DNA of 64,000 bases from a bacterium. GTDB lineage: Bacteria; Pseudomonadota; Alphaproteobacteria; Micavibrionales; UBA2020. Position 1 is the stretch's first letter; the number at the start of each line of letters is the position of its first letter. Shown piece by piece: positions 9,248-19,380 of the stretch. The notes under the pieces are model-generated. The model made no database searches. It saw only the letters and a list, made by a program, of their open reading frames with translations, and was not told the DNA's origin. A program made the translations under genes and the position numbers. Where the stretch lies: contig JAQSDV010000004.1 in assembly GCA_029945425.1 (NCBI GenBank), positions 248,001 to 312,000 on the forward strand, read 5' to 3'.

Positions 9248-9274
9248 TTGGCACTTGTCCGGGGGGAGTGCCAA
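9248..9274 (+). promoter_or_regulatory. proximal CIRCE element of groESL
   Basis: TTGGCACTT - 9 bases - GAGTGCCAA. The arms are complementary at 8 of 9 positions and match the CIRCE consensus TTAGCACTC-N9-GAGTGCTAA with the A/T pair exchanged for G/C. The spacer GTCCGGGGG is G-rich. It lies 61 bases upstream of groES and overlaps the predicted transcription start. The hrcA gene is not in this window. Confidence 0.8.
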
Positions 9275-9335
9275 TCCATCAGGTGCCCCCAAAAACCGGA
9301 TCGTTGAAACTTTGCTTTATTGAGAAGGAATCATA

Positions 9336-9659
9336 ATGAGCACGAAATTCACCCCCCTCCATGACCGCGTCCTGCTGCGTCGCCTCGAGAGCGATGCGAA
9401 AACTTCGGGCGGCATCATCATCCCCGACACCGCAAAAGAAAAACCCGCGCAAGGCGAAATCGTTTCCGTCGGCACCGGCGTGCGCGACGAAAGCGGCAAG
9501 CTGCAGCCCCTCGCTGTGAAGGCCGGCGAAATCGTCCTGTTCAGCAAATGGTCGGGCACCGAAGTCAACATCGACGGCGAAGAGCTCCTGGTCGTGAAAG
9601 AAAGCGACATCATGGGCATTATCGTTGCCGATTCCAAAAAAAAAGCTAAAGCAGCCTGA
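9336..9659 (+). CDS. groES: co-chaperonin GroES (Hsp10)
   Basis: Forms the heptameric lid of the GroEL folding chamber in the cytoplasm. Typical features are [14 protein letters not shown] at the N-terminus, the mobile loop [17 protein letters not shown] and the roof region. The protein has 107 residues, slightly longer than the usual 95-97 because of a basic C-terminal tail (DSKKKAKAA). groEL follows after 27 bases. Confidence 0.98.
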   Translation: MSTKFTPLHDRVLLRRLESDAKTSGGIIIPDTAKEKPAQGEIVSVGTGVRDESGKLQPLAVKAGEIVLFSKWSGTEVNIDGEELLVVKESDIMGIIVADSKKKAKAA

Positions 9660-11330
<1,671 letters not shown>

Positions 11331-11356
11331 TCCATCAAGCTTCCTACCAAATAAAA

Positions 11357-11389
11357 GAGGGCCGGATGAAAATCCGGCCCTTCTTTTTT
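11357..11389 (+). terminator. rho-independent terminator of groESL
   Basis: AGGGCCGGAT - GAAA tetraloop - ATCCGGCCCT, a 10-bp perfect stem, followed by TCTTTTTT. It begins 26 bases after the groEL stop. Confidence 0.95.
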
Positions 11390-11420
11390 GTGCAATCCTA
11401 AAAACTTATCTCGCTTGTGT

Positions 11421-11918
11421 TTACCGCGCCTGCAGCGGACGTTGCACACGGCTCACGCCGCGCTTGGGCATCGCGGCCTCGATCACGGCGCGGATTTCCG
11501 GCTTGTGGCGCGCGAGCGTCAGGGCGTTGTAGCCGAATTCGTTCAGGTTCTGCGGGTTCGCCTGATTGTGCAGCAGCAGCGATACCATCGCCTGGTCGCT
11601 GCGGCGCACGGCCTTGTTGATCGGGTATTCAAACGCTTCGTCCTGCAAATTGGCGTCCGCGCCGCGTTTCAGCAATTCGACAGCCAGCGCGTGATGGCCT
11701 TTCTCGACCACGACATGCAGCAGGGATTGCTGGACCGCGCTTTCGCGCACGGCGCCTTCAGTATCGACCTGCACGCCCATGTCGAGCAGTTGCGCCATGC
11801 GCCACAGGTTGCCCTGCTCCGCCATCTGGAACGCGGTATCCGCCTGAACGGCATAAGGCTGCGCCTTCATAAGGTCGCGCCAGAGCAGGTCATCGTGGTC
11901 GGGGCGTAAATCGGCCAT
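11421..11918 (-). CDS. ankyrin-repeat protein
   Basis: A 165-residue protein with about three ankyrin repeats: DTAFQMAEQGNLWRMAQLLD, SLLHVVVEKGHHALAVELL with KRGADANLQ, and YPINKAVRRSDQAMVSLLL, ending in NALTLARHKPEIRAVIEAA. No signal peptide is visible. Ankyrin repeats bind protein partners; the partner is unknown. I start at ATG 11918 (MADLRPDHDD) because AGGGAT lies 6 bases upstream; the track start at 11972 adds 18 unlikely residues. It is divergent from another ankyrin gene at 12115, and a CtrA-type box lies between them. Confidence 0.85.
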   Translation of the reverse strand: MADLRPDHDDLLWRDLMKAQPYAVQADTAFQMAEQGNLWRMAQLLDMGVQVDTEGAVRESAVQQSLLHVVVEKGHHALAVELLKRGADANLQDEAFEYPINKAVRRSDQAMVSLLLHNQANPQNLNEFGYNALTLARHKPEIRAVIEAAMPKRGVSRVQRPLQAR

Positions 11919-12047
11919 CGTTAAATCCCTAAAATATGGGTTATGGATACTGCGCATTAACCAACAAGTCAAAGGAAAGTGCCATGACTTTTAAAATAGA
12001 CAGTAAAATCATAAATTTAGCGTGTTTGTGGCATTAAATTGCGCCCT

Positions 12048-12076
12048 TTAAGAGGCTCTTAACATAAATGTACAAT
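12048..12076 (+). promoter_or_regulatory. CtrA-type box overlapping a promoter of the ankyrin gene
   Basis: TTAA-GAGGCTC-TTAAC (12048-12063) matches the CtrA consensus TTAA-N7-TTAAC exactly and is also a 7-bp palindrome around one base. A -10-like TACAAT lies at 12071-12076. The first six bases of the box sit exactly 17 bases before that -10, so the box covers the -35 position as in CtrA-activated Caulobacter promoters. The ATG of the downstream gene is at 12115. Confidence 0.65.
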
Positions 12077-12114
12077 AATAGAGACAGTCAAAAACCCCCA
12101 ACTTCAGGCGGCCT

Positions 12115-12732
12115 ATGTCGACTTTCATGAAAAACTCTGCCCAGCAGGGCCTTTGGGATTACATCGAGAACGGTCAGATTCAACAGGTCGTCGACGCCAT
12201 CATCAAGGACCCCAAGCAGCTCAATTACAAACAGGGCCTGAGCGAGGATTCGCCGCTGCACGTCATCGCCATGAAGGGCGATGTTGCGATGATGAAGGCG
12301 ATATTGGAGGTCATCGACCCCAAGGCGCTGGAGACGCGCAACAAGGCGGGCGATACCCCGCTGATGAAGGCCGGTGCCTATGGGCAGGCCGATATGGCGG
12401 TGTTCCTGATGGATAGCGGGGCCGACCCCAATGCCTCGAATATTTTGCAGGAAACCCTGCTGATGAAAACGATCAAGGGCCGCAACCAGGACGATGTGCG
12501 TGACAGCGACAAGCCGCCCTTCGACAGGATCCTTGAAACCGCGATCGACCGCGGCGCGAATATCGCGGCAAAAAATTCGACCGGCAACACCGCATCCGAT
12601 TTCGCCGACCTGTTCGACGATGCCAAGACGATGCGTTTTCTTGAAACCAAGCAGGCCGAGCAGAAGGCGGGCACATCCAAGCTCGCCTCCGGCGCACCGC
12701 CCAAGCCCGTCACTTCTTCCAAATTCGGCTAG
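12115..12732 (+). CDS. ankyrin-repeat protein
   Basis: A 205-residue ankyrin protein without signal peptide. Repeats are visible as SPLHVIAMKGDVAMMKAIL, TPLMKAGAYGQADMAVFLM with DSGADPNASN, and RILETAIDRGANIAAKNSTG. The C-terminus is a basic Pro/Ser-rich tail ending KPVTSSKFG. The gene is preceded by a promoter-like -10 and a CtrA-type box, so its expression may be tied to the cell cycle. mutM follows 46 bases later. Function unknown. Confidence 0.85.
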   Translation: MSTFMKNSAQQGLWDYIENGQIQQVVDAIIKDPKQLNYKQGLSEDSPLHVIAMKGDVAMMKAILEVIDPKALETRNKAGDTPLMKAGAYGQADMAVFLMDSGADPNASNILQETLLMKTIKGRNQDDVRDSDKPPFDRILETAIDRGANIAAKNSTGNTASDFADLFDDAKTMRFLETKQAEQKAGTSKLASGAPPKPVTSSKFG

Positions 12733-12778
12733 ACGGGTTATAATCGCTGTCATGCAGTAACAGCGCGGGATTTTAACC

Positions 12779-13621
12779 ATGCCTGAATTACCCGAGGTCG
12801 AAACCGTTTGCCGCGGCCTTGCAAAATCCATGACAGGCGAGAAGCTCGGCAGTGTAGAGACGCTGCGCCATAACCTGCGCATCCCCTTCCCCGCCGACCT
12901 GAAAACCATTGCGGGCGCGAAGGTGAAAAACATTTCCCGCCGCGCCAAATACATCCTGATCGAACTCGACAATAAAAAGACGCTGATCATCCATCTGGGC
13001 ATGTCGGGGCGGCTGGTCATCCAGCAGAAGAAGGAACAAGGCGCGCCTGAAAAACACGACCATATGATTTTGAACATGAAGAACGGCACACGCATCGTTT
13101 TCAACGACGCACGGCGTTTTGGCATGGTGGATCTCGCCAACACCGCGGAACTGGAACAGCACAAATTCTTTTCGCATCTGGGGCCGGAGCCGTTTGATAA
13201 AACATTCAGCGCGAAATACCTGGCCGAAAGACTGAAAACAAAAAAGATCGCGATCAAGCTCGCGATCATGGATCAGGAACTGGTGGTGGGCGTCGGCAAC
13301 ATCTATGCGTCGGAGGCATTGTTCCGCGCCGGCATCGACCCGAAACGCGCCGCGAACAAGATCAAGCCCGATGAAATCACCCAATTGATCGCCTGCATCC
13401 GCGCTGTTTTGAAACAGGCGATCAAGGCGGGTGGCAGTAGTTTGCGCGACTATGTGCAGGCCGATGGCGAGCTGGGATATTTTCAGGATAAATGGGCGGT
13501 TTACGGCAAGCATCACCAGCCCTGCAAAGGCTGCACCTGCGATATCGAAAAGACCGGCGGTATCCAGAAAATCACGCAAGGCGCACGGTCGACATTTTAT
13601 TGTCCACGGAAACAAAACTAG
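12779..13621 (+). CDS. mutM: formamidopyrimidine-DNA glycosylase, atypical zinc finger
   Basis: Base-excision repair enzyme that removes 8-oxoguanine and nicks the DNA. The catalytic N-terminus PELPEVETV (Pro2, Glu3) and Lys57 (RRAKYILIELD) are intact, as is the helix-two-turn-helix segment VVGVGNIYASEALF. The C-terminal zinc finger is unusual. It reads PCKGCTC, then 20 residues, then YCPRKQN, so the expected fourth Cys (CPxC) is Lys, while there is an additional Cys in the first knuckle. I checked this on the DNA (tgt cca cgg aaa). Length 280 aa is normal. Confidence 0.95.
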   Translation: MPELPEVETVCRGLAKSMTGEKLGSVETLRHNLRIPFPADLKTIAGAKVKNISRRAKYILIELDNKKTLIIHLGMSGRLVIQQKKEQGAPEKHDHMILNMKNGTRIVFNDARRFGMVDLANTAELEQHKFFSHLGPEPFDKTFSAKYLAERLKTKKIAIKLAIMDQELVVGVGNIYASEALFRAGIDPKRAANKIKPDEITQLIACIRAVLKQAIKAGGSSLRDYVQADGELGYFQDKWAVYGKHHQPCKGCTCDIEKTGGIQKITQGARSTFYCPRKQN

Positions 13622-13634
13622 GGTAAAAATACAC

Positions 13635-14108
13635 ATGAAAAATTTCATGCTTTTCGCCACCGCGTTTCTTCTCCTCTCCCAGCCCGCGCTTGCCGGTCAT
13701 CCCTATGGCGATGACGAACAGCAGCATTCGAAAGTGATGGAGGACATCCCGCTGATGGAGGGGATGGAGGAAACGGTGCCCGAGATGGACGCCAACAATC
13801 CCGGCCAGATGAAAGAGCCGAACCAGACCAGCGCCACCATCACCGGCAACGAACAGATGGTAAAGAGCTATTATAACGAGCAGCTGCTCCGCAAGGGCTG
13901 GCAGCCGCTGAATGCGCAGAACCCGAATGTGTATGTGAACGACAAAGGTGAAACACTGCGCGTCGATGCCGATATGGCGGATGGCAAGACGGTCGTGAAA
14001 CTCAACCGCACGCCCGCGCAGGCAAAGCCGCAGGTTGTTGCGCCCGCACCCGCGCCCAAGAAAAAACAATTCGGCGAGTCCAGCCAGTATCACGAGGAAC
14101 AGCAGTAA
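13635..14108 (+). CDS. secreted hypothetical protein
   Basis: A 157-residue protein with a clear signal peptide ([20 protein letters not shown]). The mature part is acidic and Met-rich at first ([17 protein letters not shown]), then contains a short folded-looking segment ([34 protein letters not shown]), and ends in a Pro/Ala/Lys-rich tail. Function unknown. ATG 13635 lies 13 bases after mutM; the track start at 13431 overlaps mutM and is wrong. The TAA overlaps the ATG of the next gene by one base, indicating translational coupling. Confidence 0.8.
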   Translation: MKNFMLFATAFLLLSQPALAGHPYGDDEQQHSKVMEDIPLMEGMEETVPEMDANNPGQMKEPNQTSATITGNEQMVKSYYNEQLLRKGWQPLNAQNPNVYVNDKGETLRVDADMADGKTVVKLNRTPAQAKPQVVAPAPAPKKKQFGESSQYHEEQQ

Positions 14109-14884
14109 TGGCCTACGAACATATCCTGACCGAACGTCGCGGCAAAACCGCGCTCATCACCCTCAACCGCCCCAAGGCGCTGAACGCGCTTTGTCAGGCA
14201 TTGATGGATGAACTGACCCTCGCGGTCGATGAATTCGAGGCCGATAGCAACATCGCCGTGATCGTGCTGACCGGCAGCGAGAAAGCCTTCGCCGCCGGCG
14301 CGGACATCAAGGAAATGGCGCCCAAGAATTTCATGGACGTCTACAAGGAAGATTTCATCACGCGCAATTGGGAACGCATCACGCGCTGCCGCAAGCCCGT
14401 GATTGCGGCGGTGGCCGGATACTGCCTCGGCGGCGGCTGCGAGCTTGCCATGATGTGCGATTTCATCATCGCGGCGGATACCGCGAAATTCAGCCAGCCC
14501 GAAATCACCATCGGCACCATCCCCGGTGCCGGCGGCACGCAACGCCTGACCCGTGCCGTGGGCAAGGCCAAAGCCATGGAATTGTGCCTGACCGGCCGCA
14601 TGATGGACGCGGCGGAGGCGGAGCGCGCAGGATTGGTCGCGAGAATCGTCCCCGCCGACAAGCTGCTGGAGGATGTGCTGGCGACCGCGGAGAAGATCGG
14701 CAGCTTCTCCCAGCCTGTCGTCATGATGGCCAAGGAATCTGTAAATCGCGCCTTTGAAACCACCCTCGCGGAGGGGTTGCGCTTCGAGCGCCGCATGTTC
14801 CACGCAACTTTCGCGACAGAAGACCAGAAAGAGGGCATGAAGGCCTTCGGCGAGAAGCGTCCGGCGGCCTTTAAAGACAAGTAA
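14108..14884 (+). CDS. enoyl-CoA hydratase (crotonase family)
   Basis: Hydrates trans-2-enoyl-CoA in fatty-acid beta-oxidation. Both catalytic glutamates of the crotonase family are present: E112 in [15 protein letters not shown] and E132 in [20 protein letters not shown]. The oxyanion-hole segment [11 protein letters not shown] is also typical. The 258-residue length is normal. It is coupled to the secreted protein upstream by a TAATG overlap. The exact substrate chain length cannot be read from sequence. Confidence 0.95.
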   Translation: MAYEHILTERRGKTALITLNRPKALNALCQALMDELTLAVDEFEADSNIAVIVLTGSEKAFAAGADIKEMAPKNFMDVYKEDFITRNWERITRCRKPVIAAVAGYCLGGGCELAMMCDFIIAADTAKFSQPEITIGTIPGAGGTQRLTRAVGKAKAMELCLTGRMMDAAEAERAGLVARIVPADKLLEDVLATAEKIGSFSQPVVMMAKESVNRAFETTLAEGLRFERRMFHATFATEDQKEGMKAFGEKRPAAFKDK

Positions 14885-14914
14885 TTCAAGGACTTGTAGT
14901 TACCCACAAGTTTA

Positions 14915-14943
14915 TTGACTTATGCGGCCATCCCCTTTAAAAC
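14915..14943 (+). promoter_or_regulatory. putative rpsT promoter
   Basis: TTGACT (14915-14920) - 17 bases - TAAAAC (14938-14943), about 100 bases upstream of rpsT. A near-consensus DnaA-like 9-mer TTACCCACA (one mismatch to TTATCCACA) lies just upstream at 14900-14908. Confidence 0.4.
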
Positions 14944-15039
14944 CGTCAAGTCCAAGGGCGCCGCGCCATTTATGGTGATTCCCGTGCAGCCTTTTGCCAA
15001 GATTTAACGATTTGAAACGCAGAAAGAGACTGAAACAAA

Positions 15040-15309
15040 ATGGCTATCACGAAATCCGGCAAGAAACGCATCCGTCGCAACGCACGCCGCGCAACGCTCA
15101 ACAAGTCGCGTGTCTCCGAAATGCGCGGTGGTATCCGCAAACTTGAAGAAGCCATCAAGTCCGGCGACGCCGAAGCTGCCAAGGCAGCCCTGAAAGCGGC
15201 GCAGCCCTCGATCGCCCGCACCGCCGGCAAGAAAATCATCAGCAAGAAAACCGCATCGCGCAAAATCTCGCGCCTGTCGGCACGCGTCAAGAAAATCGCC
15301 AAGAAATAA
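15040..15309 (+). CDS. rpsT: 30S ribosomal protein S20
   Basis: Small basic protein of the 30S subunit that binds 16S rRNA. It has 89 residues, with the typical N-terminus MAITKSGKKRIRRNARRATLNKS and Ala/Lys-rich helices ending in ARVKKIAKK. It stands alone between its own promoter-like region and a strong terminator. dnaA follows about 560 bases downstream, an order seen in several alphaproteobacteria. Confidence 0.97.
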   Translation: MAITKSGKKRIRRNARRATLNKSRVSEMRGGIRKLEEAIKSGDAEAAKAALKAAQPSIARTAGKKIISKKTASRKISRLSARVKKIAKK

Positions 15310-15351
15310 GACACCATCTGTAGTGCCCCTGCGGGGGAATCACACCAGACA

Positions 15352-15384
15352 AAAAAACGCCGCGAATTTTTTCGCGGCGTTTTT
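15352..15384 (+). terminator. rho-independent terminator of rpsT
   Basis: AACGCCGCGAA - TTTT - TTCGCGGCGTT, an 11-bp stem, preceded by A residues and followed by TTT-G-TTTTT. It begins about 43 bases after rpsT. Confidence 0.93.
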
Positions 15385-15871
15385 GTTTTTGCAACATGGA
15401 ATCATCGCCACGTTGAAAAGAATCAATAAATGACGCCAGAATCGCGCATATCTCGTTTCGCGCGATCAAGAATTTTTAAGTGAAAAATTTCACACGACAA
15501 AACCACACAACAACGCGCACCTGCGATTCACACAAAACATTCAAGAGAAAATATCGGACTAAAAACTGCTTTGTTGGGCACGTTTGTTTCTTTTTTAAAA
15601 TTATCCACACATGGTGCTTGCGACTCAATTTGATGGCCGCTAAGGTTTGCTCACTTCATCATTTGCAAACACGGACCGAGGCGCCCCAGAGCGCTAAAAT
15701 AATGGTTTATCAGCAGACTGCAGAAGTTACTTGAAGAAGAGGAACGACAGAATCACTTAAGCACTTACTTAAAGGGTGCGGGTTTCTCTGGTGGGTCTTC
15801 TTCCGCCGCGAGGCAGCGGCGTCAGGCGTTACGGACTAGACTTTCAGGGCATTTCTACCAAAGGGCACTCC
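15385..15871 (+). promoter_or_regulatory. dnaA upstream region with consensus DnaA box
   Basis: About 490 bases without a convincing gene. A perfect DnaA box TTATCCACA lies at 15601-15609, directly after an AT-rich run. A promoter-like TTGCGA (15618-15623) - 17 bases - TAAGGT (15641-15646) lies just downstream, which would allow DnaA to control its own gene. Several CACAC-type degenerate boxes occur before it. With a single perfect box I read this as a dnaA control region; an origin of replication is possible but not shown. The 84-codon ORF at 15480 looks spurious. Confidence 0.5.
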
Positions 15872-17287
15872 ATGTTTGAAAACGGCCAGCAAGTGACGGT
15901 TGAAACGGCGGACGGAAACGATTCCGCATCCAGTTTCGACCTGCGCTTCGCACAAGTGAAGGCGTTGCTGCAAAAGGAATTCGGCGAGACCGCGTTCCGC
16001 AGCTGGATCGCGCCGATTGACGCCGTTTCCTGCGTCTCCGGCACGCTGTCGCTGAACGTCCCCACGCGCTTTATCCGCGACTGGGTGAAGTCGCATTATG
16101 CCGACCGTATCCGCAGCCTGTGGACGCAGCATTTCGGCGCTATCGCCCGTGTTGAAATCGGTATTTCCGGCAAGAAAGCCGCCGCGCCCGCAGCCGCCGC
16201 CTCTGGCGTTGCCTATGAAACGCCCGCCATCGCCAACGAAAACGCGGCAAAGGATGCCAGCGCCGCCGATTTCTCCGTCGCGCTCGACCCCCGTTATACA
16301 TTTGAAAATTTCGTGACGGGCAGCTCCAACGAATTCGCCTATGCCGCCGCGCGCAAGATTGCCGACAATGAAAAGGTCAGCTTCAACCCGCTGTTCCTGC
16401 AGGGCGGCGTCGGCCTTGGCAAGACGCACCTGATGCATGCCATCGCCCATTCGGCGCGCGCAAGCGGCCGTAAAGTTGCTTATATGTCCGCCGAAAAATT
16501 CATGTACGACTTCGTCCGCGCCTTGCGCTTTCAGGACACGATGTCGTTCAAGGCGAAATTCCGCTCCGTCGATGTGCTGATGGTCGATGATATCCAGTTC
16601 ATCTGCGGCAAGGACGCGACACAGGAAGAATTCTTCCACACCTTCAACGCGCTGATCGACCAGGGCAAGCAGATCGTTATTTCTGCCGACCAGAGCCCCG
16701 CCGATATGGACGGCCTTGAAGAACGTTTGCGTTCGCGCCTGTCGATGGGTCTTGTCGCCGCGATCCACCCGACAACCTATGAACTGCGCCTTGGCATCCT
16801 GCAATCGAAATGCGCGCAGATGAAGCGCGAGCTGCCGCAGGATGTTCTGGAGTTCCTTGCGCAGAAAATCGCATCGAATGTCCGCGAGCTGGAAGGCGCG
16901 CTGAACCGCCTGATCGCCCATGCGGAACTCGTCAACCGCTCCGTGACGGTCGATACCGCGCAGGACCTGCTGGCCGACCTGCTGCGCTCCAACGACCGCC
17001 GCACGACGATCGAAGACATCCAGCGCAAGGTCTGCGAACATTACAGCATTCGTCTCGCCGACATGCACAGCCCCCGCCGCGCGCGCCCTGTTGCCCGTCC
17101 CCGCCAGCTGGCCATGTATCTGTGCAAGCAGCTGACGACCCATTCCCTGCCGGAAATCGGCCGGAAATTCGGCGGCCGCGACCACACGACCATTATCCAT
17201 GGCGTGCGCAAGATCGAGGAACTGCTGGCGACCGACCCGATGCTCCGCGCCGACCTCGACTCGCTGAAAAAGGCGATTGCGGCGTAA
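15872..17287 (+). CDS. dnaA: chromosomal replication initiator protein DnaA
   Basis: Binds DnaA boxes and opens the origin. The order is N-terminal domain I (FGETAFRSWIAPIDAV), an Ala-rich linker, the AAA+ domain with Walker A GGVGLGKTHLMHAI at about 177-190 and Walker B VLMVDDIQF, and the domain IV DNA-binding helices with the signature GGRDHTTIIHGVRKIEEL. ATG 15872 (471 aa), preceded by AAGGG about 7 bases upstream, gives the expected N-terminus. The track start at 15776 adds 32 residues with no homology to DnaA. Confidence 0.97.
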   Translation: MFENGQQVTVETADGNDSASSFDLRFAQVKALLQKEFGETAFRSWIAPIDAVSCVSGTLSLNVPTRFIRDWVKSHYADRIRSLWTQHFGAIARVEIGISGKKAAAPAAAASGVAYETPAIANENAAKDASAADFSVALDPRYTFENFVTGSSNEFAYAAARKIADNEKVSFNPLFLQGGVGLGKTHLMHAIAHSARASGRKVAYMSAEKFMYDFVRALRFQDTMSFKAKFRSVDVLMVDDIQFICGKDATQEEFFHTFNALIDQGKQIVISADQSPADMDGLEERLRSRLSMGLVAAIHPTTYELRLGILQSKCAQMKRELPQDVLEFLAQKIASNVRELEGALNRLIAHAELVNRSVTVDTAQDLLADLLRSNDRRTTIEDIQRKVCEHYSIRLADMHSPRRARPVARPRQLAMYLCKQLTTHSLPEIGRKFGGRDHTTIIHGVRKIEELLATDPMLRADLDSLKKAIAA

Positions 17288-17361
17288 CCTTCCGCGCTCG
17301 CCGAGCGAATTGGCTTTAGGACCCCTTTTGGCTTATATTAGGGGCTTGAAGGAGCCTCCAC

Positions 17362-19308
17362 ATGCGTTTTGCCCGTATTCTGTCATTCCTGCTGTTTTTG
17401 ACCCTGTTTTCGGGGCAAAGTCATGCAGAAGCGCCCAAATTCGTCGAAGCGCGGCTGTTCAGCCCCGTGACCGCGACCGGCAAGGCGGATGTGGTCAATC
17501 TTGCCCTTGAACTCAAGCTGCAGCCCAAATGGGATACCTATTGGCGCACACCCGGCGATGCCGGCCTGCCCCCCGACCTCGATTTCAAGGGGTCGGAGAA
17601 CCTGAAGGGCTTCAACCTGCAATACCCCGTGCCGCACCGCCTGACCGTGTCCGGCCTTGATAACAACGTATATGTCGACCAGGTCACCTTCCCGCTGGCC
17701 GTCACGCTGGAAACCCCAGGCGCGCCCCTGAACGTGAAACTGAAACTGAGCCTGCTGGTCTGCAACGAAATCTGCGTGCCGGAAAAACATGAACTGACCT
17801 TCACCCTGCCGGCGGGCGAGGCGATGCCGTCGACCGATGCCGCGCTCTATGATGCCGCGCTGGAAAAACTGCCGCGCACGGTGATGGAGGGCCACAGCTT
17901 TACCAGCAGCCGTCTTGAAACCGGGGCCGACCAGAAAACCGTGCTGGTGATCGAGGCGCAGATGGCGGGCGAACCCTCCCCCGAGGCCGACCTGTTTGTC
18001 GAACATGAATCCGGCACCGCCTTTGGCAAACCTGCCATCACTTTCGACGCCGGCAGCGGCAAGACCGTGTTCCGCATCGAGCCGCATACCAGCGAAACGC
18101 CGGAGAAACTGGCGAAGGATCTGGGTTCCAGCGAAATCACGCTGACCTTTGTCGACAAGGGCATCGGGTTCGAAGGCAAGATGCAATTGAATGCCGCGCC
18201 CGATACCGCGCCGAAACCCATGAGCGCGCCTGCGAAGTTGAAGGAAAAAATCACCAGCCTCGATATCGGCATCCTGCTGGGTGCGTTGCTGGGCGGCCTT
18301 ATTCTCAACCTGATGCCGTGCGTATTGCCCGTGTTGTCGCTGAAGGTATTGTCGGTCGTCAGCCATGGCGGCAAGGACAGCCGCGGTAAAATCTTTAAAA
18401 ACTTCATGGCGTCGGCGCTTGGTGTGCTGGTGTCGTTCTGGATCATGGCGGGCGCGCTGGTGGCGGCGAAGGCGGCCGGCAGCACGATCGGCTGGGGCAT
18501 CCAGTTCCAGCATCCCGGATTTTTGATCTTCCTCATCGCCGTGCTGCTGCTGTTCGCGGTCAATATGTGGGGCCTGTTCGAAATTCCGCTGCCGCGCTTT
18601 ATCGCCAAACACGCAACAGCAAAACATGAAAACGAACCCACGCTGACGGGGCATTTCCTGACCGGCGCCTTCGCGGCATTGCTGGCGACGCCCTGCACAG
18701 CCCCGTTCCTTGGCACCGCCGTCGGCTTTGCCCTGTCGCGCGGCGCGTATGAAATCTTCCTGATCTTCACTTTCCTTGGATTAGGCCTCGCGCTGCCCTA
18801 TATCGCGCTTGCCGTATCGCCCAGGGTGTTCAAGCTGATGCCGAAGCCCGGCAAATGGATGATCACGCTGCGCAAGGTGCTGGCGGTCATCCTGCTGGCA
18901 ACGGCGGTGTGGCTCGGCTCCGTGCTGTTCCGCGTCTCGGCCGAACCCGCGCTCGATGCCGGCTGGCAGCAGTTCGATGCCGCCCTGATCGCCCCTGCGG
19001 TCAATGAAGGCAAGACCGTCATGGTCGATGTCACCGCCGACTGGTGCCTGACCTGCAAGGCGAACAAGAAATTCGTCCTCGAACAGGACGATGTGAAGGC
19101 CGCCTTGAACGCGCCCAATATCCTGCTGCTGCAGGCCGACTATACCCAGCAGGATGATGTGACGGCGCAATACCTTGGCACCTTCGGGCGCTATGGTATT
19201 CCCTTTAACGTCGTCTATGGCCCGGCAGCACCCGAAGGCATCGTTTTGCCGGAGCTGCTGACCAAGAAGGCGGTCGTTGACGCGCTGAACGCCGCCGCAG
19301 GGGAATAG
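17362..19308 (+). CDS. dsbD: ScsB/DsbD-type thiol:disulfide interchange protein
   Basis: Moves electrons from cytoplasmic thioredoxin across the inner membrane to periplasmic partners. It has a signal peptide (RFARILSFLLFLTLFSGQSHAE), then an N-terminal periplasmic domain with KWDTYWRTPGDAGLPP, typical of the ScsB subtype. A multi-span DsbD core follows with the cysteine motifs NLMPCVLPVLSLK and ATPCTAPFLG. The C-terminal thioredoxin domain has CLTC in TADWCLTCKANKKF near residue 555. Length 648 aa fits. No ScsC partner is visible nearby. It starts 74 bases after dnaA. Confidence 0.92.
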   Translation: MRFARILSFLLFLTLFSGQSHAEAPKFVEARLFSPVTATGKADVVNLALELKLQPKWDTYWRTPGDAGLPPDLDFKGSENLKGFNLQYPVPHRLTVSGLDNNVYVDQVTFPLAVTLETPGAPLNVKLKLSLLVCNEICVPEKHELTFTLPAGEAMPSTDAALYDAALEKLPRTVMEGHSFTSSRLETGADQKTVLVIEAQMAGEPSPEADLFVEHESGTAFGKPAITFDAGSGKTVFRIEPHTSETPEKLAKDLGSSEITLTFVDKGIGFEGKMQLNAAPDTAPKPMSAPAKLKEKITSLDIGILLGALLGGLILNLMPCVLPVLSLKVLSVVSHGGKDSRGKIFKNFMASALGVLVSFWIMAGALVAAKAAGSTIGWGIQFQHPGFLIFLIAVLLLFAVNMWGLFEIPLPRFIAKHATAKHENEPTLTGHFLTGAFAALLATPCTAPFLGTAVGFALSRGAYEIFLIFTFLGLGLALPYIALAVSPRVFKLMPKPGKWMITLRKVLAVILLATAVWLGSVLFRVSAEPALDAGWQQFDAALIAPAVNEGKTVMVDVTADWCLTCKANKKFVLEQDDVKAALNAPNILLLQADYTQQDDVTAQYLGTFGRYGIPFNVVYGPAAPEGIVLPELLTKKAVVDALNAAAGE

Positions 19309-19380
19309 GTTTTTTCCATACTCGGGATAAGCAATCGCGCTCCCGTTGACAGGGGCGTATAAACGCTTACCCTATTGCCT

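Noticed and set aside
15480-15734. 84-codon ORF upstream of dnaA
   Set aside because: Cys/His/Thr-rich composition, no ribosome site, and it covers the DnaA box and promoter-like region.
15758-15774. TTAAGCACTTACTTAA as a CtrA site before dnaA
   Set aside because: The spacing between the TTAA halves is 8 bases, not 7, so it does not fit the CtrA consensus.
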